Shown here in pieces: positions 42,955-50,521 of a stretch of 64,000 nt of DNA. Made by a program: the position numbers and the translations under genes. The stretch comes from Actinomadura chibensis NBRC 106107 (GTDB lineage Bacteria; Actinomycetota; Actinomycetes; Streptosporangiales; Streptosporangiaceae), in assembly GCF_001552135.1 (NCBI RefSeq), contig NZ_BCQP01000027.1:1-64000 (forward strand), read 5' to 3'. The notes beneath the pieces were generated by a model. The model saw only the letters and a program-made list of their open reading frames with translations. It was not told the origin of the DNA and did not search any database. Position 1 is the first letter of the stretch; each line of letters starts with the position of its first letter.

Positions 42955-43540
42955 GACCGTCACAGCAGGGGTGGTCACGAGTTTCGACCGCGCTCGGCCG
43001 GCAGGCGGGAACTGGGCCGCCGGTTCCAGAGTTGTGGGCCGGTGCTCGGTCGGCTTGGTGTCGGTCGGCCGGTGAGGTGGTCGATGCGCCAGGCGATGAC
43101 TCTGGCGATCGAGTTGGGTTTTTGAAAGCTCGGCTGTTGGTGACGGCGCGCTGGAGTAGTTTCTCTGGTTGGTGGCCGACGGCGTGGGCTTTGCGGAGAT
43201 TGGCGAGGACGGTTTCCAGGCCGGGTCGGCGGCGACCTCATTGGAAGCTGCCATCTCCGAGTGTTGAGGGAGGTGAGCGCGCAGGACGTCGAGGTATTGA
43301 GCGTCGGGCCTGTGCAGGGCTTCGCCGAGGCGCCGGTGGATGGGGCCTTTCAGCAGGCCCGCCGAGTCGACCGGGCCGACCGGCGTTGGCGGCTGCTTGG
43401 ACGAGGGCGGTGATGTCAGTGCCCTGGGCGTGGGCGCGGTGGCAGGGCCCGGCGCCCACGGCCATCCGGAAGGTGGGCAGGCTCCATGCCGCCCGGTCCC
43501 GAGCTGGGCCAGCGGCGGGCACGACACGGCATCCTCCCAG
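42955..43540 (-). pseudogene. Relic resembling the tail of a conjugative relaxase
   Basis: Minus-strand frames read GTDITALVQAAANAG, LLKGPIHRRLGEAL, then VAADPAWKTVLANLRKAHAVGHQPEKLL and IARVIAWRIDHLTG after a frame change. The layout of helical A-x-x-L repeats, PAW and the late A-x-x-W-R-I resembles the C-terminal end of actinobacterial MobF/TraA relaxases. The start of the gene is missing and at least one frameshift is present. The identification is by pattern memory only. Confidence 0.35.
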
Positions 43541-43736
43541 CGCACAGCGCGGAGTGTGCTCAGGTCCTGACTGCATAGGCGTCCGGGGACGGGTCCAATT
43601 CGGCGGCCAGCGCGCCGCACCACGTCGGCCAACCCCGGGCCCGTCCGGATGCCTGCGTACAAGCTTCACAGAGGTCTGCCGCAGCGGGGCACTGAACCAA
43701 GAAAAGGATTCCTTCCAGTGTCCGTAGCATCAGCCC

Positions 43737-44390
43737 ATGAGTGCCGATGCTGAAGGTGTGGAGCGGCTGGTGGCGGCGTGGGGTCGGATAGAGACCTGGC
43801 TTGAGGTGCATGCGCCGGGGTCTGCCGTGCTGCTGCGCCCGCCGGCCAGCGAGGCTGATGTTGTTGCGGCGGAGGCGGCGATGGGGGTGGGACTGCCCGC
43901 GACTCTGGCGGCCTGGTACCGGATTCATGATGGGGTCGACGAGGAGCGCACGCCCGACGCGGTCGAGGTCGCCGGAATCCTTCCGACGGGCAAGGCGATG
44001 CTTCCGCTCGATCGACTGGTCGGCGAGTACCGGACGCACACCGAGGAGTGGGACGACCGGGAAGCGGGCATCCTGCCGTTCGCGCGGACGCCCGGGGACA
44101 CCTGGTACGGGTGGTACGTCGATGCGCGTGGGAGCGAGCCTTCCTATGGCAACCTCGGCAGTTGGGCGGTCGATCAGGCGGACGAGCCGTACCCGTGGCC
44201 CTCCGACGGGTGGCCCTTGCCGGACTGGCTGACAGAGATCGCCGTTGCTCTCGAACAGGGACGTCCGATGAAGCTTCCGAACGGGGCCGAGATAGCGGGG
44301 GATCGTCCCGCGCTCTACCGGAACGGACTGACGTGGGTGGATGCGAGGCATCCGCACATCGACGCGGTTGTCCTCGACGGACCCAGGTGA
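43737..44390 (+). CDS. SMI1/KNR4 (SUKH) family protein, probable immunity
   Basis: A 217-residue protein of the SUKH superfamily. The hallmarks are an early LLRPPASEADVVAAEAAMGVGLPATLAAWYRIHDG (the L-P-x-x-L-x-x-x-Y-x-x-x-[ND]-G element) and a mid-protein aromatic strand, WYGWYVDARG. SUKH proteins are immunity factors for polymorphic toxins, often nuclease or deaminase types, and also serve as orphan immunity. Located 2.1 kb after the RHS toxin and its own immunity gene, with no toxin of its own in the window. Ribosome site is poor. A GC-rich hairpin follows. Confidence 0.85.
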   Translation: MSADAEGVERLVAAWGRIETWLEVHAPGSAVLLRPPASEADVVAAEAAMGVGLPATLAAWYRIHDGVDEERTPDAVEVAGILPTGKAMLPLDRLVGEYRTHTEEWDDREAGILPFARTPGDTWYGWYVDARGSEPSYGNLGSWAVDQADEPYPWPSDGWPLPDWLTEIAVALEQGRPMKLPNGAEIAGDRPALYRNGLTWVDARHPHIDAVVLDGPR

Positions 44391-44395
44391 CCTAA

Positions 44396-44426
44396 GGCGG
44401 GCGGCCCCGTTGGGATCCGCCCCGCC
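44396..44426 (+). terminator. Hairpin after the SUKH gene
   Basis: GGCGGGCGG can pair with CCGCCCCGCC across a 12-base loop, with one bulged C, starting 6 bases after the stop. Intrinsic terminator without a U run. Confidence 0.45.
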
Positions 44427-44524
44427 CTGAATCGGTCCGCCCTCGGTCAGGGCTTGGGCACGGTGCACCGTACAGTCGCTGCGGTGGCGTCGCAGTGCAC
44501 GAAACCGGGGGTGCTTGTCGATTT

Positions 44525-44586
44525 CCGGAGTCGTGTGCACAGATGCCCGGAGTCGTGTGCACAGATGCCCGGAGTCGTGTGCACAG
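44525..44586. repeat. 22-bp tandem repeat, 2.8 copies
   Basis: The unit CCGGAGTCGTGTGCACAGATGC occurs at 44525 and 44547 and partly at 44569, identical between copies. Each contains the palindrome TGTGCACA. No spacers separate the copies, so it is not a CRISPR array. It lies just beyond the end of a broken minus-strand gene. Confidence 0.85.
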
Positions 44587-44597
44587 GACTCAGGGTG

Positions 44598-44887
44598 CTA
44601 GAGGTCGAGGGTGATGCCATCGCTGTCGCCGCGTTGGGCCAATCGTCGGTGCAGGTCGCCTCGGGTGTCGATGGAGAGCTGGCGGAACCGTTTCGGATAG
44701 CGGGCGGCCAGGTCCCAGTACAGCCCGCCCGCCTCCCTCGCCACCCGCAGTTGCTCGTCGTGCTTACCCACTTGCCCAGGGCGATCGCGAGGCTGGTCAG
44801 GGCATTGGCTAGGTCGGATGGGTTCTCGGTGGTGCGGGTGTGGTGCAGGTGGTGACGAGGCTGGATGCGGTCGTCGTCACCGATCAC
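44598..44887 (-). pseudogene. Unrecognised small gene, frameshifted
   Basis: From a GTG at 44887 the frame reads IQPRHHLHHTRTTENPSDLANALTSLAIALG, and after a frame change continues convincingly as VGKHDEQLRVAREAGGLYW and LAARYPKRFRQL to a TAG at 44598. Joined, this would be a helical protein of about 95 residues. I do not know the family. One base change in length is needed, so it is either broken or misread. Confidence 0.4.
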
Positions 44888-44956
44888 GGCATCGTGAACG
44901 GCGGGCGTGGTGACTGCGTCGGAGCGTTGTGGGCGAGGTGGCGCCGGGCGGCGCGC

Positions 44957-45587
44957 ATGGGCGTGTGTGGCCGAGCTCGGCGTGATGGCAAACCGTTACG
45001 GGTGCGGCCGTTGGCAGCGGGATTCTGGATGCTGGCGGCAGCAGGGGCGGCTGCGTTGGCGATCTGGCTGACTACCGCCTGGATGCTGGACGTCGCCGAC
45101 GACGCCCCGCCGGCACCGACCGGACCAAGATCCGGGTGGACGCCGTGCGCACCGGCCTGGCCGCCGGTGGCGGCGCGGGTGCGGTGGTCGGGCTGATGCT
45201 GGCGTTCCGGCGGCAGCGGAACGCCGAGCTGGCGACCGCGCTGGGGCAGTTGGACGCGGGCGAGCGGCGGATCACCGAGCTGTACAACGCCGCCGAGCGG
45301 CTCGGTTCCGACAAGGCCCCGGTCCGCCTCACCGCCCTTTACACCCTGGAACGGCTGGCCAACGACAACCCCGACATCAGCAGACCATCGTTAACATCAT
45401 CCGCGCCTACTTGCGCATGCCCTATTCCAACCTCCGGCTAACGGTCCCGACCAGGAGGACGAACACCGCGAACGCGCACGCCGCCCGCTACCGCGCAGCC
45501 CGAGACAACCGGCCTGCTCCCGTCGAGGCCGCATCCCATGGTGCGGACCCACACGAGGAACGCCAAGTCCACCTCACCCTCGGCTAG
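44957..45587 (+). pseudogene. Broken membrane protein of a common actinomycete family
   Basis: Three frames in succession give: a hydrophobic segment (FWMLAAAGAAALAIWLTTAWM), then RTGLAAGGGAGAVVGLMLAFRRQR with ELYNAAERLGSDKAPVRL and LYTLERLANDNPD, then QTIVNIIRAYLRMPY. Together these match a widespread Streptomyces-type protein with an N-terminal membrane part and a helical DKAPVRL...RQTIVNVICAYLRMPY signature. Frame changes near 45115 and 45380 make it a pseudogene. Function of the family is unknown to me. Confidence 0.6.
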
Positions 45588-45990
45588 TGGGCGACAGTCC
45601 GCAGTTCATCACTGTCCTGGACCTCTCAACGTCGCAAGAGTGGGGCCGGGTCGCCCGCGCCGCCGTCCCGAGCACGTGCTGGTCGACAAGGCCTATTCTT
45701 CACACGCCAACCGCGCCTACCTGCGCCGACGCGGGATCGGGCACACGATTCCTGTTCCAGCCGACCAGCAGCAGCATCGCAGCGACTACGGGCGCTGGGG
45801 GCAGGCGCCCGCTCGACTTCGCCGCCGAGCGCTACAAGCAGCGCAACACCGTCGAACGCGCCATCAATCGCCTCAAACAGTTCCGAGCCGCCGCAATCTG
45901 ATTCGACAGAAGCGGCTACCTCCTCACCGGCACCATCACCGTCGCCGTCCTGCTCCTCCAGCTGCGCACCTGATCCAAGAAGCAGGCCCT
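45588..45990 (+). mobile_element. IS5-family insertion sequence, 3' remnant
   Basis: Frames that must be joined by two shifts give the second half of an IS5-type DDE transposase: LVDKAYSSHANRAYLRRRGI with IPVPADQQ, then RPLDFAAERYKQRNTVERAINRLK (catalytic Glu region), then a GYLLTGTITVAVLLLQ tail. The right end GATCCAAGAAGCAGGCCCT (45972-45990) is the inverted form of the left end found at 46856. The 5' half of the element is missing. Confidence 0.7.
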
Positions 45991-46260
45991 AGGCCCACAC
46001 AGAGGACGCCGGCGGAGTAAAGCGTCCGCGAGCAGGTCTGCAACAACGGTTAAGGAAACCGCCGTCTGTGACCTGCCCGTGAAGAGGCTGAGATCGCCCC
46101 CCGACGTCGAAGACCACTGCGGTGGCAGGGGCGTTTGATCGCGATGTCAAGTCCTCGGGCCCGCGGCCGCTATTCCGGATGACCACACGCCCGAGGACTT
46201 GTTCATGTCAGGGCCTTGCGCTGAACGGAGCGCTGACATGGATGCTCATATGAGCGGCGG

Positions 46261-46695
46261 CTAATTGTTGTTGAAGCAGCGGGCAGAAGACGCTGTGTCG
46301 TTCTCGCTCGACGTGAGGTTGACTCGGTAGCCGTTCTTCATCGGGTGGTCTTGGCCGGGCTCGGACCTGTAGTCGTCGTGCTCGTACCAGTAGCAGAGGA
46401 CGCCGGAGTCGTTGGACCAGGAAGACATCTGGTCGTTGAAGTTCAGGTCGGGATGGCGGAAGTCCCTGGCGCCCTTGCCTCTGGTGAGGGCGACGCCGCC
46501 GCCCCTGTAGTTGAAGTCGCGATACATGCACAGGCTGTTCGCCGGGCAGTTGGAACCGGTGAACGTGGTCGCCTCCGGGTGAGCGGCGGCGGACGCCGGG
46601 ACAGCGAAGACCGCAGCGGATGCCGGGACGGCCAAGACGCTGGCCAGCGCGGTGGTAATGCGCGCGACGCCATGCGGCGCAGTCAGGCGCGACAT
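46261..46695 (-). CDS. Secreted peptidase inhibitor, I36 family
   Basis: A 144-residue exported protein with a signal peptide (about 1-37, ending VPASAAA). The mature part is of the I36 type (SMPI-like, a beta-gamma crystallin-like fold): NCPANSLCMYRDFNYRG at the start, SWSNDSGVLCYWYEHDDY in the middle and a final Cys near the end. Such proteins inhibit metalloproteases or bind extracellular targets. GAAGGGGG precedes the ATG at 46695. It lies between two IS5-family ends, suggesting it was carried by, or trapped between, insertion sequences. Intact in frame. Confidence 0.8.
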   Translation of the reverse strand: MSRLTAPHGVARITTALASVLAVPASAAVFAVPASAAAHPEATTFTGSNCPANSLCMYRDFNYRGGGVALTRGKGARDFRHPDLNFNDQMSSWSNDSGVLCYWYEHDDYRSEPGQDHPMKNGYRVNLTSSENDTASSARCFNNN

Positions 46696-46855
46696 TGAAT
46701 ATGCCCCCTTCTGTTGCGGAGTGTGGCTACATAGTCACAATCTGTCGCCACAGTGAGGGAGGACAACCCTTGTCGGGTCTGTTTACGGCAATGACACCGA
46801 CTGGGGTGAGCCCTGGCCAGGTCATGCGGGATGGTTCGCGACCTGAGTGACGGCT

Positions 46856-47118
46856 AGGGCCCTGTTTCTTGGATCGAACAACGGTGGGCGTTGGTTGGGT
46901 CACTGTGGTTGACGGTTCGGTCGTGACTTGACCGATGCGCAGTGGGAGCGGCTGGCGCCGCTGTTGCCGCCAACGGGTGGCCGGGGTGGCCGGTGGGCCG
47001 ATCATCCTCAGGTGATCAATGGAATCTGTCACCGGGTGCGGACCGGGGGTGCCCTGGCGTGATCTGCTGCCGGAGTTCGGGGAGTGGATCAACGTCTACA
47101 AGCGGTTTGACGGCGACC
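46856..47118 (+). mobile_element. IS5-family insertion sequence, 5' remnant
   Basis: The left end AGGGCCCTGTTTCTTGGATC (46856-46875) is followed by a TTG-started frame reading LTDAQWERLAPLLPP, HPQVINGICHRVRTGGA, then after a one-base shift WRDLLPEFGEWINVYKRFD. This is the N-terminal part of an IS5-type transposase. The element stops at about 47118, where a response regulator gene begins in the opposite direction. The catalytic half is absent. Confidence 0.7.
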
Positions 47119-47230
47119 GTCCCTCTGGGACGGTCCCCACGGCCTCGATCTCGGCGATGGACTCCAGGATCAGCCGCAGGCCGTCCCGGTACGCCGGATG
47201 GTCGTCGGCGAGCAGTACCCGAGGCGTCAC
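47119..47230 (-). pseudogene. Response regulator N-terminus, truncated
   Basis: From a GTG at 47230 the frame reads VLLADDHPAYRDGLRLILES and IAEIEAVG, the start of a NarL/LuxR-type receiver domain including the acidic pair. It then runs into the IS5 remnant. The phospho-acceptor Asp, the rest of the receiver and the DNA-binding domain are missing. The start overlaps the stop of a kinase relic as GTGA. Confidence 0.65.
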
Positions 47231-47491
47231 GGCGCGCTCCGTGCGAGGCGCAGCGGCTCTGGCGGCAGGACGGCGTGGACGCGCGCCCCCCGCCGGTCCA
47301 CGCCTTCACCGCGCACTGTCCGCCGAGTCCACCCAACCATTCCGGGGAGCGAACTCACGGAAGTGGGTGACGCGGCCCTGTTCCACGGCCCACGCGGGAC
47401 TTCCTCCATCCAGCGCCTCGACCTGGGTGCGCCCGGACCGATGCTGAACAGCAACTCCTCCAACGCCTAGCCGCTCGGCGATGTCAGTCAC
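47227..47491 (-). pseudogene. Histidine kinase C-terminal relic
   Basis: Minus-strand frames give GGQCAVKAWTGGG, then ARVHAVLPPEPLRLAR to a TGA that overlaps the response regulator start. This is the pattern of the last beta strands of HPK7-type (NarX/DesK-like) kinases, where a Gly-rich strand ends in ARLP. The part further upstream (RLGVGGVAVQHRSGR) is unclear. At least one frameshift is present. Together with the regulator fragment it is the ruin of a two-component pair. Confidence 0.4.
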
Positions 47492-47695
47492 CTATCCTCG
47501 CGACCGCTGGGATCAGACAGGGCGGTGAGCAGTTGAGATCAACGCCACAGCGACACAAGCGTCTCTTGGCCTGCCCAGTTGTCGTACTCCACCCCTAGCG
47601 CGTGCCGGATCCGGCGTTTCTCGCGGACGGCGAGCTGGCATGGGAGCGCCTGGACGACCAGGACTTCGTCTCATCGTCAGGGAGCTCGATCGCGG

Positions 47696-48514
47696 CTAGT
47701 GGGTTTCGTGGGCGGTGTCGGCGACCTCCTGGAGGACGTCGATCAGGTGTGTCCGGTTGGTGTGGAAGCGGTCCACCGGCATGGTCAGCGCGAGGGCGGA
47801 GTTGGCCCACTGGCCTTCGCGTAGTGGGACCGCGATGCCGCATACGCCCTGGAGGTACTCCTCGCGGTCGATGGAGTAGCCGCGCCGCCGGGTCTCGGCG
47901 AGTTCCTTTTCCAGGGCGTCCCGTTCCACGATGGTGGCGGGGGTGCGCCCGATCAGCGAGGTGGTGTCGAGGTAGTTTGCGGCTCGCGCGGGTGGTCCGA
48001 ACGCGAGCAGGCACTTGCCGGAGGCCCGCGCGTGCACGTCGCCGGACAGCCCGACCCGCAGGCCGGCGACGCGCACCGCGTGGTCTCCTTCCGCCACGGC
48101 GGCTATCACCACGTCGTCGCCGGTCCAGTTGGACACGTATCCGGACTCGCCGGTCGCCTGGACGGCCCGTTGCAGGGCGGCCAGGGCGGCGGGGGACGGC
48201 TTGGCGTCGGGCGCGAGCCGGCCGTGCAGGTCGAGGATCTTCGTCCGCGACCAGGAGTAGGTGCGCCCGCGTTTGGTGAGGTATCCGCCCTCGACCAGCG
48301 TGTTGAGCAGGTGCACCACGGTCGTGAGGTTCAGGCCGAGCCGGGTGGCGATCTCCTGGGCGCGGGGCGGGGCGCCGGCTTCGGCCACCGTGTCCAGCAC
48401 GGCGAGGGCCCGGGAGACCGACTGCACCAACCCCTTGCGCGGCTTAACTTCAGCATTGTGCAAGCTACTACGTTCCTCAGGCACTTTCTTCCCTTCGGGG
48501 GTTGACGTGCTCAT
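47696..48514 (-). CDS. IclR-family transcriptional regulator
   Basis: A 272-residue regulator with an N-terminal winged helix-turn-helix (about 30-90; SVSRALAVLDTVAEAG, ATRLGLNLTTVVHLLNTLVEGGYL) and a C-terminal GAF-like effector domain (about 110-270; RASGKCLLAFGPP, YSIDREEYLQGVCGIAVPL). It is divergent from the catabolic cluster at 48603 and is its probable regulator, responding to a pathway substrate or intermediate. Starts are uncertain: ATG at 48514 is used, GTG at 48544 is possible. Neither has a good ribosome site. A small palindrome covers the start region. Confidence 0.88.
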   Translation of the reverse strand: MSTSTPEGKKVPEERSSLHNAEVKPRKGLVQSVSRALAVLDTVAEAGAPPRAQEIATRLGLNLTTVVHLLNTLVEGGYLTKRGRTYSWSRTKILDLHGRLAPDAKPSPAALAALQRAVQATGESGYVSNWTGDDVVIAAVAEGDHAVRVAGLRVGLSGDVHARASGKCLLAFGPPARAANYLDTTSLIGRTPATIVERDALEKELAETRRRGYSIDREEYLQGVCGIAVPLREGQWANSALALTMPVDRFHTNRTHLIDVLQEVADTAHETH

Positions 48515-48530
48515 ACTGGCACGCCAATAC
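48513..48530. promoter_or_regulatory. Candidate IclR operator near its own start
   Basis: The core TGGCACGCCA (48517-48526) is a palindrome within ATACTGGCACGCCAATAC, in the 88-base AT-richer gap between the regulator and the SDR gene. Autoregulation and control of the divergent operon by this site is a guess from position and symmetry. Confidence 0.25.
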
Positions 48531-48602
48531 TTTAGTAATTCCACACTAACAGTATCAATGTTGAAGTTCTACCGGTAGGGCGAGAATCCGGAGGAAAGCG
48601 CC

Positions 48603-49358
48603 ATGAGCGACACACTCCCGCTGGCGGGCAAGACCGCGGTGGTCACCGGCGCCAGCTCGGGGATCGGGGCGGAGGTGGCGCGGGCCATGGCGGCCGCCGG
48701 CGCGCGGGTCGTCCTCGTGGGCCGCGACAAGGAGCGCCTCGGCGCGGTGCATCAGGAGATCACCGCCCGCGGCGGCACCGCCCGGCCGGTGGCGGCCGAC
48801 CTCACCGCCGAGGACGGGCCCGGTGAGGTGGTGCGGGAGGCCCTGGCCGCCTACGAGACCCTCGACACGCTGGTGCACGGCGCCGGGCTCTTCGAGGTGG
48901 GCGCGGCCGACGAGGGCGTCGCGGCGCTCGACCGGCAGTGGGCGCTGAACGTCCGGGCCCCGTACGCGCTGACGGCGGCCGCGCTGCCCGCCCTGCGCGC
49001 CGCCCGCGGATCGGTGGTGATGATCACCTCGGTCGCCGCGAAGGCGGGCCTGCCCGGCACCACCGCGTACTCGGCGACCAAGGGCGCGATGGAGCGGCTC
49101 ACCGTGACCCTCGCGGTGGAGGAGGCCCCCAACGGGGTGCGGGTCAACGCCATCGCGCCCGGGCACATCCGCACCCCCATGAACAAGGACCTTCTCGCTG
49201 AGCGCGAGTACGAGGCCGACCTGGAGGCGCGGACACCCCTGGGACGCATCGGCGAGCCACGGGACATCGCTCCGCTGGCCGTGTTCCTGGCCTCGGACCA
49301 GGCGTCCTTCATCACCGGGGAGAGCATCCTCGTCGACGGCGGATGGGCCGCGCCGTGA
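48603..49358 (+). CDS. Short-chain dehydrogenase/reductase (SDR)
   Basis: A 251-residue classical SDR. TGASSGIG (about residues 15-22) binds the dinucleotide; a basic residue after the second strand (VGRDK) favours NADP(H). HGAG replaces the common NNAG. The triad is S-x12-Y-x3-K in MITSVAAKAGLPGTTAYSATK. The PG motif follows (IAPGHIRT) and the protein ends in VDGGW. It oxidises or reduces an alcohol/ketone. First gene of the cluster, with GGAGGAAAG before the ATG at 48603. Substrate unknown. Confidence 0.92.
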   Translation: MSDTLPLAGKTAVVTGASSGIGAEVARAMAAAGARVVLVGRDKERLGAVHQEITARGGTARPVAADLTAEDGPGEVVREALAAYETLDTLVHGAGLFEVGAADEGVAALDRQWALNVRAPYALTAAALPALRAARGSVVMITSVAAKAGLPGTTAYSATKGAMERLTVTLAVEEAPNGVRVNAIAPGHIRTPMNKDLLAEREYEADLEARTPLGRIGEPRDIAPLAVFLASDQASFITGESILVDGGWAAP

Positions 49359-49398
49359 CCGCCCGGACCGGCCCGGCGGACCGTCGCGGAGGTGTCCC

Positions 49399-50415
49399 GT
49401 GGACATCGGAGTGACCCTCCCGACGCACGGCCTGATGACCAGGACGGCCGGGGGAGACGCGATCCTCCGCAACCTGCCGGCCGCGGAGATGCGGCCGGTG
49501 GAGTACGCGGTGCGGGCGGAGGCCCTCGGCTACCACTCGGCGTGGCTGTCGGACCATGTGGTGACCGAGCGGGCGACCACGGTCGCGCACCCGTCCAACG
49601 CCTCCGGGGCACGGGTCTACCCCGACCGTCCGGTGATGCTGGACGTGGTGGCCACGCTCGGGGCGATCTCGTCCCGGACCACCACGCTGCGGCTCGCGCC
49701 TTCGGTCTACATCGCGCCGTACCGGCATCCGCTGAACGCCGCCCACCAGTTCGCCACGCTGGACAACCTCTCCGGCGGCCGGCTGATCGTCGGCGTCGGC
49801 GTGGGCTGGGAGACGGGGGAGTTCGCCGCGCTGGGCGTGTCCTACGCCGACCGGGGACGCATCATCGAGGAGGCGATCCAGGTCTACCGGGCCGCGTGGA
49901 CCGAGCCGTGGATCGATTTCCGCGGGGAGTTCTTCGACATCCGGGACGTGTCGATGGACCCCAAACCCGTGCAGCGCCCGCACCCGCCGATCTGGTACGG
50001 CGGCATGTCACCGGTCGCCGCCCGCCGGGCGGCCCGGTTCTGCGACGGCTTCTATCCCATGTATCTCGACGGTTCCGCGGACCCGACCCGGCTGGCCCCG
50101 CTGATCGAGGTCATCCGGGACGAGGCCGGACGGCGCGGCCGCGACCTCACCGGGTTCCGCCTCGGCGCCTTCTGCCAGGTCATGGTCACCGACCGGCCGG
50201 ACGACCGGTTCGGCGCGGCCCGGCCGCCGCTGACCGGATCGGCCGAGCAGATCCTGCACGACCTGCGGCGCTTCGCCGACCTGGGCTACTCGCACATCAC
50301 CGTGCATTTCGACTGCCCGGCCGGCACGACCGCCGAGTGGGAGGAGCAGTTCGAAGGCTTCGGGACGGAAATCCTCCCCGAGGCCGCCGGAATCACCCAC
50401 CGCGACCTTTTCTGA
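49399..50415 (+). CDS. LLM-class F420/flavin-dependent oxidoreductase
   Basis: A 338-residue luciferase-like TIM barrel. Typical features: IGVTLPTHGL at the start, LGYHSAWLSDHV, TLRLAPSVYIAPYRHP, TLDNLSGGRLIVGVGVGWE and the later RPHPPIWYGGMS. It resembles the actinobacterial F420-dependent group (TIGR03619-like). Such enzymes carry out hydride transfer or, with FMN, oxygenation of ring systems. The GTG at 49399 follows GGAGGTG. In the cluster it may open or oxidise the pathway substrate; cofactor choice cannot be fixed by eye. Confidence 0.88.
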   Translation: MDIGVTLPTHGLMTRTAGGDAILRNLPAAEMRPVEYAVRAEALGYHSAWLSDHVVTERATTVAHPSNASGARVYPDRPVMLDVVATLGAISSRTTTLRLAPSVYIAPYRHPLNAAHQFATLDNLSGGRLIVGVGVGWETGEFAALGVSYADRGRIIEEAIQVYRAAWTEPWIDFRGEFFDIRDVSMDPKPVQRPHPPIWYGGMSPVAARRAARFCDGFYPMYLDGSADPTRLAPLIEVIRDEAGRRGRDLTGFRLGAFCQVMVTDRPDDRFGAARPPLTGSAEQILHDLRRFADLGYSHITVHFDCPAGTTAEWEEQFEGFGTEILPEAAGITHRDLF

Positions 50416-50521
50416 AAAACGCCGGAAAGGCTCTCGGGGGCCTTCGAAATCCGCATGGAATCCGCATGGAAGCCGCCCGCGCCCTCACCCCACCCCGACC
50501 CATGCCCGAAAGGAACTCGCA

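Noticed and set aside
44525..44586. CRISPR array
   Set aside because: Repeats are contiguous with no spacers and no cas genes nearby.
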